DNA of 29,549 nucleotides from a virus, in the IMG/VR virus record IMGVR_UViG_3300044624_003683, positions 1-29,549 of that record. One strand, 5' to 3'. A model generated the notes under the pieces. That model did no database searches. It worked only from the letters and a program-made list of their open reading frames with translations, and was not told the DNA's origin. Shown one piece after another: positions 19,462 to 28,900 of this stretch (positions are counted from its first letter, which is position 1; each line of letters begins with the position of its first letter). The position numbers and the translations under genes are program-made.

Positions 19462-19721
19462 TTGTTTATTTTTGTTAAAAGAACTTTAATATTGCCTATG
19501 AGATAACCTATTTGAGCTAAACCTTCGATTGTAATGCCTTCAACAACGAATTCAACCTTGGGATTTTTATTAAAATAAATCTCGCTACCATCATCTAACT
19601 TGCATAAAATACAACTTATTTCATTAGCTACGATGGAATAAGCTTTGAATTCTTTATCCAAATGATCCTTTAATAAGCCATTTGTGCCTATTATTTTTAA
19701 ATTTGCTGAGATTTCTTCCAT
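19458..19721 (-). CDS. Hypothetical protein (87 aa)
   Basis: A soluble, beta-rich small protein (CILCKLDDGSEIYFNKNPKV, then EFVVEGITIEGLAQIG) with a C-x-x-C pair that could bind metal or form a disulfide. It overlaps the GMP reductase start by four bases and the nuclease-like gene end by 25 bases. No family recognised. Confidence 0.65.
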   Translation of the reverse strand: MEEISANLKIIGTNGLLKDHLDKEFKAYSIVANEISCILCKLDDGSEIYFNKNPKVEFVVEGITIEGLAQIGYLIGNIKVLLTKINK

Positions 19722-20224
19722 ATTGTTGTCTTTATATTATCCAATATGTCCTGCATTTTGATCATAGAAATTTCATCATTTCTACCGATTCTTGAGTAAA
19801 TTTTATACAAAGCATCTTTTGAGGTGGTTGTTTTTGAATTTTTATTCACTAAGCGTTCGCAAAGTGTGACTAAGTTTGATCTTGAGGCGATGATAAAATC
19901 ATCTTCCCTTTCAAAAGCGATATAGTCTGCTGCTCCATAAAGCCAGCCATTATTACCAGAAACATTTTTAAATTCAATCCAAACTAATTCATCACTTACG
20001 CCACTATCAGATCTAGAGCTTTTTTTTCTAGCTTTTACATCTACTAGATACTTTGAACCATTTTTTGCGGTTAAAATAAAATCTATGTGAGAAATTTGTT
20101 GCCTTGTTGTCGCTTTGATGGGATTTAATTTTTTTTGTTTAGCCAAATCTTCAAAAAGATTTTCTGCAGATTCTCCCATCTTCTGGCTTTCGCCACTGTG
20201 GTCATATTTACTCCTAAAGCCCAT
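19697..20224 (-). CDS. PD-(D/E)XK nuclease-like protein
   Basis: I start at the ATG at 20224 (175 aa), which lies 6 bases after a promoter -10 element; an in-frame TTG at 20242 lies inside the promoter. GESAENLFEDLAKQ is followed by QISHIDFILTAKNGSKYLVD and then VKARKK. That matches the E...D...(D/E)xK layout of restriction-like nucleases and resolvase-type proteins. The later WLYGAADYIAFEREDDFIIA resembles the core beta sheet end. It may process phage DNA or attack foreign DNA. Assignment rests on motif pattern only. Confidence 0.65.
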   Translation of the reverse strand: MGFRSKYDHSGESQKMGESAENLFEDLAKQKKLNPIKATTRQQISHIDFILTAKNGSKYLVDVKARKKSSRSDSGVSDELVWIEFKNVSGNNGWLYGAADYIAFEREDDFIIASRSNLVTLCERLVNKNSKTTTSKDALYKIYSRIGRNDEISMIKMQDILDNIKTTIWKKSQQI

Positions 20225-20230
20225 ATAATG

Positions 20231-20258
20231 AGTGTAAAACAATCTAGTAAAAAGTCAA
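20231..20258 (-). promoter_or_regulatory. Sigma70-like promoter before the nuclease-like operon
   Basis: On the minus strand TTGACT (20253-20258), 16 bases, TACACT (20231-20236), 6 bases, ATG at 20224. It has the same geometry as at 3413 and 13539. It would drive the nuclease-like, 87-aa, GMP reductase and endolysin genes. Confidence 0.5.
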
Positions 20259-20276
20259 TCCTAAATTATTATTAAT

Positions 20277-21308
20277 ATGGCAACTAGAGAAGAGTTAGGG
20301 AAAATAGCTAGGCAAACAATCGGAAAATCTTTGATTGATTTGGAGCCATCCGCAATTCTTGAATTATATGAACTTTATTTTGATGTAGAACAAGAGCCCT
20401 ATAGATTCCATTCTGGAACAAATAACTTATTAAAAAATATTGTTTGGAATGGTAATGAATATTTTGCTTCAGCAATCGAAGTTGAAGGTTTCGAAGCGAA
20501 TATTATGGGCAGATTGCCAAGACCGAAAGTTACTGTGGCGAACGTAGATTATGCCATATCTAACATATTAAGAGATTATTCTGATTTCAGAAATGGCAAA
20601 TTTGTTAGAGTAAGACTATTTTTAAAACATTTGGACGCAATTAATTTTGATGAAGAGGAAAATCCATTTGGTACGCCAGATCCATTAGCATACATTTCAC
20701 AAGAAAAATATCTAATTTCGCAAAAATTAGTAGAAAATAAACAAATAATTCAATTTGAACTTATTACTCCGTTTGACCTGCAAAGTTTAGAGACAGCAAC
20801 TAGAGCCATATATGGAAGATATTGTTATTGGCAATATAGGGGTGCTGGCTGTGGATATCAAGGAGATTTAATCTGTCAAGAAAATGATGTTGACTTTTCG
20901 AGCGCTCCAACATCAAACAACCATTTAAAAGATTCTGTAGGACAATTCATAGATGGCAATTATGATGAAACAATTAAAAAATTTAAATGGATTGTAGATA
21001 AAGATTATTCAGATGGCGATATTGTTTTTGTAGAGAATATTGATTTGAATGGTTTTAAAGATCCAGCTAGAACATTTTTTGTGTGCATTAAAACGCACAC
21101 TTCTTCAAAATTTATTACGCCAAACAAATCTTATGATTATTGGCAAAAAGATGGATGCTCAAAAACAATCAAAGCTTGTAAAAAAAGATTTGTATTACCT
21201 CAGTACAATTCATTTTTAGGTTATATTGCCTATAATGATTCCGATACAGTAAATGGAATTATGCCATTTGGAGGTTTTCCAGGTACTGATAGATTTCAAT
21301 ATCAATAA
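20277..21308 (+). CDS. Minor tail protein L-like (iron-sulfur tail-tip protein)
   Basis: The protein has 343 residues. The N-terminus (PSAILELYELYFDVEQEPYR) and YCYWQYRGAGCGYQGDLICQ (Cys183, 192, 200) match lambda gpL, whose C-terminal cysteines hold a 4Fe-4S cluster. More cysteines follow in WQKDGCSKTIKACKKRF. It is a structural part of the tail tip complex, connecting the tail tube to gpJ. It is the first gene of the plus-strand late block (L, K, I, I', J order). The start is 34 bases from the divergent minus-strand open frame. No Shine-Dalgarno sequence is visible. Confidence 0.9.
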   Translation: MATREELGKIARQTIGKSLIDLEPSAILELYELYFDVEQEPYRFHSGTNNLLKNIVWNGNEYFASAIEVEGFEANIMGRLPRPKVTVANVDYAISNILRDYSDFRNGKFVRVRLFLKHLDAINFDEEENPFGTPDPLAYISQEKYLISQKLVENKQIIQFELITPFDLQSLETATRAIYGRYCYWQYRGAGCGYQGDLICQENDVDFSSAPTSNNHLKDSVGQFIDGNYDETIKKFKWIVDKDYSDGDIVFVENIDLNGFKDPARTFFVCIKTHTSSKFITPNKSYDYWQKDGCSKTIKACKKRFVLPQYNSFLGYIAYNDSDTVNGIMPFGGFPGTDRFQYQ

Positions 21309-21309
21309 G

Positions 21310-21708
21310 ATGGATAAAATTTTTATAAAAATTGAAGATTTAATAAGCTTTTTGAAAAAAGAAGCAGAATACAGTCTTTTTGCAGAATTGTGTGCTTTAA
21401 TTGGATTTAACAAAAATAATGAAATTGTATATAGAAAAATGCAAAATAGATCAAAAAATCCAGAAATTTTTTTCATGATTGATCCTTATGAGTATTTGGA
21501 ATTTATAAATGAGTTTAAAATTATTTCAGTTTTTCATAGTCATTTGGTGGGAAGTGAGGAACCTTCCGAATTTGATCGAAAAACTTCTGAGAATTGCTGT
21601 TTGGCTTTTATTATTTATTCTGTTTGTAGTGAAAAATTTTTTATTTATGAGCCTCAATATAAAGATTATGATGTAAATATTATACAAAGGTTAAAGGATT
21701 TAGTGTGA
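21310..21708 (+). CDS. Tail assembly protein K-like JAMM metalloprotease
   Basis: The start at 21310 is 1 base after the gpL-like stop (132 aa). The JAMM motif is complete: E26 in AELCALIG, and HSHLVGSEEPSEFD with H76, H78, S86 and D89 (H-x-H-x7-S-x2-D), which binds zinc. Lambda gpK joins this domain to an NlpC/P60 peptidase; that second domain is absent here. It would act in tail tip assembly or cleavage of a tail component. The stop overlaps the following GTG start by three bases. Confidence 0.88.
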   Translation: MDKIFIKIEDLISFLKKEAEYSLFAELCALIGFNKNNEIVYRKMQNRSKNPEIFFMIDPYEYLEFINEFKIISVFHSHLVGSEEPSEFDRKTSENCCLAFIIYSVCSEKFFIYEPQYKDYDVNIIQRLKDLV

Positions 21709-22322
21709 CTACTGTAAAAATATACGGATTATTGTCAAGGGAGTTTGGAGAAACAATAAAAATTCATTTAGGTAAAATAAATGATGTTTTGATTGCAATT
21801 GATGCTGTAAAAAATGGTTTTAGAAAAAAAATAAATGAATTAAATAAAAATGAATTTAATTATTCTATTTATTTTGACCCTAAGAAGAAAACTTTGTATA
21901 TATTACCTGTAATTGGTGGAAGCGGTAAAGCTTGGAAGTGGATAGTTACAGCATTATTGGTAGTTGCAGCGATTATAGCTTTTGTTTTTCAAATGCCAGG
22001 TTTGGGAATGATGTTTTTAAACATGGCGATGAGTATGGCTCAATATGCGGCATTTAAGCCTAGCATAATGAAACCCCCTAAAATGCCAGATCAATCAATT
22101 GGAGGTGCTGCTTTTTCAGCAGAATCTGCTGGTAAAAGTTATATTTTTGACAATATGCAAAACACATCTTCACAAGGAACAATAGTTAATTTTGGATATG
22201 GAAGGTTTAAAACTGCCTCTAAAATTTTAGCGATTTCAGTTAAAAGTTATCCAACAAACATTACCTTTAGAGAAGAAGCTGATTTTTATAATTTGGCAAA
22301 TAAAATAGATGTTTATGACTAA
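21705..22322 (+). CDS. Tail assembly protein I-like (first copy)
   Basis: The protein has 205 residues with a GTG start overlapping the gpK-like stop; AAAGGA lies 6 bases upstream. The N-terminal part (TTVKIYGLLSREFGETIKIH) has the ubiquitin-like beta-grasp form of gpI, followed by a glycine-rich hydrophobic stretch (WIVTALLVVAAIIAFVFQMP) and a C-terminal region with AESAGKSYIFDNMQNTSSQG. In lambda, gpI helps assemble the tail tip around gpJ and is not in the final virion. The following gene is a paralogue. Confidence 0.82.
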   Translation: MTTVKIYGLLSREFGETIKIHLGKINDVLIAIDAVKNGFRKKINELNKNEFNYSIYFDPKKKTLYILPVIGGSGKAWKWIVTALLVVAAIIAFVFQMPGLGMMFLNMAMSMAQYAAFKPSIMKPPKMPDQSIGGAAFSAESAGKSYIFDNMQNTSSQGTIVNFGYGRFKTASKILAISVKSYPTNITFREEADFYNLANKIDVYD

Positions 22323-22986
22323 TATTTATTTATACGGAGAATTGGCTCATACTTTTGGCAAATTTTTTAAATTAAAAATTAATAATGCACTATCTGCACT
22401 AAAGGGGATAGATGCTAATAAAAAAGGTTTTTTTCAAAAAATGTCGTCACTAAATAAAAATGGTATTTATTATTCTATATTAGTTGATAATCAAGAAGTG
22501 CAAAATCAAAACGAATTAATTGAAAAAAGAAATATAAAATCAATTCATATAATTCCAATCATATATGGGAGTGGTGAGCTTGTTGCTGCGGGATTAAGTA
22601 TGACCGTGACGGTAGCTGGAGTAACCACTTTGACTGTAGCTGGTCAAATTGTAGCTGGATTAGTGAATATGGCAATTTCTTTAGGAGTTTCATTTTTAAT
22701 GAGTGCGCTAATGAAGCAAGCTGCACCTCCCTCAGCAGGCGTTCAAAATATAGCAGTTGGTGGAGCAAGCGCAGCCATAGAATCTGCTGGAAAAAGCTAT
22801 GTTTTTAGTAATAGCGTAAACACTTCTGAGCAAGGATCTGCAATTCCAGTTGGATATGGTAAAATTAAAACAAGCTCTAATGTAATCTTTTCTTCAGTGC
22901 ATAATTATCCAACGAGTTCTAAAACTTCTGAAGAATTTATTCGCGGAGAATCTTTAATTTTATTTTCTGAATTTTTAGCTAGTTAA
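22315..22986 (+). CDS. Tail assembly protein I-like (second copy)
   Basis: The start at 22315 (223 aa) lines up with the first copy (MTNIYLYGELAHTFGKFFKL against MTTVKIYGLLSREFGETIKI); an ATG two codons earlier is also possible. It repeats the layout: beta-grasp N-terminus, hydrophobic glycine/alanine-rich middle (AAGLSMTVTVAGVTTLTVAG), then the shared motif IESAGKSYVFSNSVNTSEQG and the SVHNYPTSSK end. It is a tandem duplication of the gpI-like gene. The two may form a hetero-oligomer or suit different parts of a very large gpJ. It overlaps the first copy by eight bases. Confidence 0.8.
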   Translation: MTNIYLYGELAHTFGKFFKLKINNALSALKGIDANKKGFFQKMSSLNKNGIYYSILVDNQEVQNQNELIEKRNIKSIHIIPIIYGSGELVAAGLSMTVTVAGVTTLTVAGQIVAGLVNMAISLGVSFLMSALMKQAAPPSAGVQNIAVGGASAAIESAGKSYVFSNSVNTSEQGSAIPVGYGKIKTSSNVIFSSVHNYPTSSKTSEEFIRGESLILFSEFLAS

Positions 22987-22989
22987 AAG

Positions 22990-25900
22990 ATGAAACATTT
23001 ATTTAAAAAAAATAAATTGACTATCTGTGGAGCTGGTGGCGGTGGTGGATCAAAATCTCCACCACCTTCGCCACCACCAACAGTTACTCAATATCCTTCT
23101 GTATTGGCTCCTCCGCAAATGGGTGATGTTAATACAGTTTCTTCTTTTTCTTATGCCGAATTAATAGATTTAATTTCAGATGGCCCAATCGAAGGATTGG
23201 TTAATAAAAATGGCAAAAAAGTATACGAAGAAAATATTTTTGAAGGTATTTATTTAAATGATGCACCAATCAAAGAAACGTCTTCAACTAAAACTCAAAA
23301 AATATCAATAGATTTTTTAAAAAGAGCGTTAAAAGATTTTTGGGAAACTAATAAGTATGTTTTTAAATATTATTATAAAAATAGTACAGTTAACTTACCA
23401 TTAGTTGAAACGGGTAATACTTTGGGACAATTCGTGCAAAGGTCGTCTTTACTTCAGGATATACAATCTTTGGGTTATAATTCTTTGATAAGTGCAGATG
23501 GAAATACGCTTGTTTTAAGTGATGCAAAAAATAACTCTATATTTGTATATACATATAATCCATCAAAACAAATTTGGGAAAAAGTAAGTGAAGTTGTTGA
23601 CGATATACGTGGTTCTGGTTTTGGCACATCTATAGCAATGAATGATTCAGCGACAATTATTGCTGTTGGCGCTCCAACTAGCCCTTTATTTGGTTATACT
23701 TGGTTAAATGAATTTCCGACAACGCAAAGGCCGTATACTTCTTTTGTGGCGGGTAAAGTTGTGCTATATTCTTTTAATCCTACTGTAGGATTAAAATATA
23801 AAACAACAATTTACCCAAATAATCCCAGCGTTAATTATGTACGGAGCAGTTCTAATTATTTTAAATTTTTCTCAGAAAATAGAGTTTCCAAAGATAATAA
23901 TACAATTTCTTCATCCCAAGCAGCAACTGAGTTAGCTAGTTATTGGGGCTTATCAGTTGCAATTAGTGATAATTCATTAATTGTCGCTGGCATAAATCCG
24001 AACGCATTTAAAACTTATGATTTAGAAGGAAATGAACAATCAAAATTTGGATACCTGCATTTGTATGAATCAGGCAGATTTCGAACTTCTACTGATCCTA
24101 TAAACATTGCTTACAGGCTAGGTGCCTCTTTCATCTACGATGCGCGTAATATTTATAGAAAAATTTTTATAAGTAAAGATGAAAATACAATTCTAAGTTC
24201 AAATCGGAAATCGGGCATTTTATACAAAAAAACAGTAATAAATAATAAAATTACGTGGAATGTTTTTAAAGATTTGTCACCAATATCTAATACTTATTTT
24301 TATACATCTTCAACTCCATCACATGGATATTTCAGAATAAATAAAAATGCAAATAAAATATTTTCATTTTATTTTTCTGGTAGTAGAAATCAACTTGCGA
24401 CTCTGAATATTAGAGTACACGACATTAATTTTAATCAAATAGGTTCAACCATATCAATTAATACAAGCCTCAAATATGAATTCGTTACCTATCTTCCATT
24501 TGATTCTATAAATGCAGAAATAAATGAAGATTTTAATAGAATTATTGTTGCAATACAACCTTCGGAATTAAATTTAGATCCTTACATTCCTAGAATTTAT
24601 GTTTATGATTGGAATGGGTCTGATTGGGCAAGATTAGAAACACTTAATTTAGATAACAAATTAATTTATAACACAACTGATGCTACAAAATTTACTGGTA
24701 TAACTATCCCAGCACCAAGTCCGACTTATTATAAAGTATTTATAAATCCTAATGGATCAAGAATTGCCATTTTTTATAGGGAGATTCAGTTAAAAACTAC
24801 AAGAGGAAACACTAATAATTTCCAATCAAAAATTCAAATATTTTCTTTCAATGAAAATTATGCGGAACCCAAACCTTTTGACTTTGATCCAAAAGAATAT
24901 AATAGTGATGGCTATGCAGTAAAAACAACAAAAATATTAAAAATTGGATCTGAAAAAACTGATATTGATAACGTTAATTTTGATCCTGGAATAGAAATAT
25001 CTTCATATAGCCCAAGTGTTTCTGCCTATAATTTTATTAAATTGCTTGGTGGATCGTTTGACGTACAATCTTTATTGGAAAAAACATTTAATCTTTCACC
25101 AATTGAAAATGAAAATATATTTTTGACGACGATAACAATACCTAAATTTACAATGTTTTTAAATAAAACATTTGATACGAGTGAAGGAGGTGTAGATGGA
25201 AGATATCCATTAAAAATGGCCGTGCCAAACTTAAGTAATTATATATATTTTTCAATTGGCTCTGATTCATTGAATTCTTTTAATTACTTTGAAATGCCAA
25301 GATCGTATGCAGAAAATAAATCTTTAACTCCTGCGGGTCAAAAAACTTTTTTAAAGACATTAATAAGTTCGAATAATTATCATCAATACGATGTATTTAA
25401 TGCGAGAATTTTTATCTGGTCAATTTATAGCGAAATTGAAGGAATTAAAAATATCGATAATGTTCTGGACAAATATTTTAATAATATAATAATTTATCAA
25501 AATGATCCATCTTTATATAATTACAACTTAGTCCAAGCTGAATTCAAAAATGGATCTGAAATACAAATACCCTTAAAAGCTTTTGACAGAATTGAAATAG
25601 AAAATAATATTGGAAAAGAATTAATTGGCGCATTTAAATTAACTTCATGTAAAATTGGAAATGCTACTACCACCAATCCAGCAATTTACATGGGAGTGCC
25701 TAGGTTGACAAATTTAACTGCAAATTCAAGTTCGAAACCAACTTATACAAATATTCAAGAATCTTCCGATGACATAAGGTACATAAAAGCTTGGCCAGTA
25801 GAATACGATAATGCTGGCTCTCCATATTTAATTTGTAATCTTTATGCAAATTATTCTTTATATGATAAAACTTCTGCCTCAAGATCTTCTCAAGAAGCTG

Positions 25901-28900
25901 TGCCGATAACTCATTACATAGCAAATGAAAATGTAGAAGAAGTTTATGTAACATTATCTTTAGATGCTTTATATGATACGGCTCATGTGGATTTAGTGGA
26001 GCCTGGACAATTCGGAGATTCGAATAAAGCTGCCCAAACATTGGCTCCGCCTCCAGGCACTAAAACTTGGGCACAAATTCAAAAAACAGACTATATAACC
26101 AACACTCTTAAAACAGGTTATTTTTTAATTGCTGGAGATTCAATTAGTAATGGTTACATAATTGATGAAAGCGACGATTTAAATTGTATTTTTTGCAATA
26201 TTAAAAATGTAACTTCAAAAAATTTAGATTATTATTCTGCCATAAAAAGTTCAATAGGTTTATGCAGTAAAATAAATGATATTGATAAATATATCACGGC
26301 AAGCACGGATGGAATATCGAATATAAAATACGATCTATCCATAACAAGTCCATTAATATGTTGGACTGTTCCAAATCAATCTTGTTATACAAAAGAATCA
26401 ATATGCATAAATGCATATTTTTCAAATCCAGACGCATTCGAAACAAAATTAAAATCAAAAAATATTGATGGTAGTATTGCATATGCGTATGGATTAACTG
26501 AAAGAGAAAGCCTATTTAGAAATGGAACATCTTTTCTAAAGCCAGTTCCACCCGATAAATGGCCATCTGAATCAAGACCACAAAACATAAGCATTGCTGA
26601 ATATAGTTATTATACTGCTCCAGAATCTGAATTGAAAAAAAGAGCTGTTGTTGCTTTGATATTGAATAGCTATATTGACTATAGTTTAATTTTTAAATAT
26701 TGGTATAATGGTGGAATTAACAAAGAAAAAACAAATACAATTGATAATTTAGATATTTTATATCCAAATATCAAAAAATATATTGTTGATCCATTTTTAA
26801 GGTATTGGAGCTCCATAACTTCAGCAACTTTTTACACACCAAGACATAATGAGCAAGATGTAATTAAAAATTTATATTTAATTGGTTTTAATAAGCATTA
26901 TTTAGATAGTCAAATTTCTTATTTTGAATCTTCTGGAAAATTAAAACTAAGTGTTTTGGATCAATTAATAGAAGAATATGCTTTAAAAACTTTATCTGGA
27001 TTAACAAATTCACCAAGTATTGAAGTTGAATCAAAAATTACTGATCCTTCATTCACTTTTGGCTTACAGGAAAGTTTAAAGAAATTTGAAGGTGGAAAAT
27101 TAGTTGGATTTTCTTCTGTTTATTTATTTGAAAAAGTAAAAAATTTAACCTCCTTAACTCCATTGGCAAGTTCTGCTGATTTAGCAAAAATATCAAATAA
27201 TAGAATTGATGTTTTCTTATTTAATGGAAATACATTTAATTACGAGTTTTTTGATCCAAAAAATATTTTTATTATTAATGGAGGATATTCAAGAGTTAAT
27301 TTAAATTATGATGTTGTAATATTTTATCAATTATATTCAAACATATCGTCAAACATCAATAATCCTAATTTAGATGCAATAAGTTATTACAAAGGCGAAG
27401 TTGGTAAAGCTACGGTAACTAAAATCAACTCTTTTGGAAATTATTTACAAAATATAACTGCTGGAACAAGATTACCAGCAGTCGTAAAAATTCAAGTTGA
27501 AACTGGATATGAATCAAAAGAAAAAATTTATTGCATTGGCCCAGATGAATATTTTAAATATTATTTTGACATATTTGGAATATCTACCCAACAATCATTT
27601 ATTGATTTAGGTAGAAAAAATTATGATTTCGTATATGGAGATAAAGGAAGTTTTGACTCTGGTGGTTATTTAACAAAAACTACAAATATTTATTATCAAA
27701 ATAGAAAATTATACTTATTAAAAGTCACTTTTTCAAATGGAGTCGGAACTCCAAGTATTAAATTCTTTTTGACAGATGATAAAAATATAGATTTTGTAGA
27801 TTTAGATTTAAAATTTAGATTAAAAGACGAAGCTTTAGGAATTTTTGAGATAAAACAAAATGACGTGGTTGTGGGCTTAAAACAAAAAATTAATATTGAC
27901 AATTCAGTTTATGGCTCGCAAGCTATAGAAAAATATAATGACTTAATTTTTGGATTGAATTCAAGTTTAAATGAATATAAAATAGGGGATCTTGACGAAG
28001 GCGGTTCTTTATCACACTCATTAATTGTTAATAATTTAGGTAATTCGGGAATTAAAGATTTTGCTTTTGGAGAAGGTTGTTATGTAGTAGTTAGTAGTGG
28101 CGGTTTATTAGCGACATCAAATAATTTACAAACTTGGACGACTCAAACAAGTAGTTTTGGTAATACTGGAATTGAAAAAGTAATTTATGGAGATAATTTG
28201 TTTGTTGCGGCTGGACAAAGTGGAAAATTAGCAACATCTGAAGACACGTTTATTTGGGAACAACAAGCAACTAATTTTTTAACTACTGGAATTAAGGCAT
28301 TAATTTATGGTCAAAACTGTTATGTAATAGCAGGCCCATCTGGAAGATTATCGAATTCCCCAGACGCTAAAATTTGGACGACTCAAAATATTAATTGGGG
28401 TTTTACTGGCATAAATACAGCTACTTATGGAGATGGAATTTTTATAATTGCTGGACAAAGTGGAAAATTAGCAACATCTAAAGATGCAAACACTTGGAAT
28501 GAAGAAATAAGTAGTTTTGGCAATACTGGAATTAATTGCGTGATTTATGGAAAAAATTTATTTTTAGCTGCTGGATTAAGTGGAAAAATGGCCGCATCTA
28601 ACAATGGAACAAATTGGACTCAAATAGATAGTAGTTTTGGAATTACTGGAATTTGCACGTTATCTTATAATAGCACTGATGGATCGTATTATGCTGGTGG
28701 AATTTCTGGCACTTTAGCTAAATCTTTAGATGGTTTTAATTGGAAGCAGGATTTAAATTTCAGTAATCAATATGGAAGAATAGAAAATAATAATGTTTGT
28801 TCAATTTTAAATGCTCAAAATAGTATGATTGCTGGTGGAAATTTAACTGGAAAATTTGTTTTGTCGAATTCGCCATCAACAAGCTATTATTTTAATAATC

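Noticed and set aside
20225-20242. TTG start at 20242 for the nuclease-like gene
   Set aside because: It lies within the promoter -10 region; the ATG at 20224 fits the leaderless geometry.
25700-27902. Minus-strand frames inside the gpJ-like gene
   Set aside because: All lie antisense to one long open frame with clear gpJ features and have no start signals.
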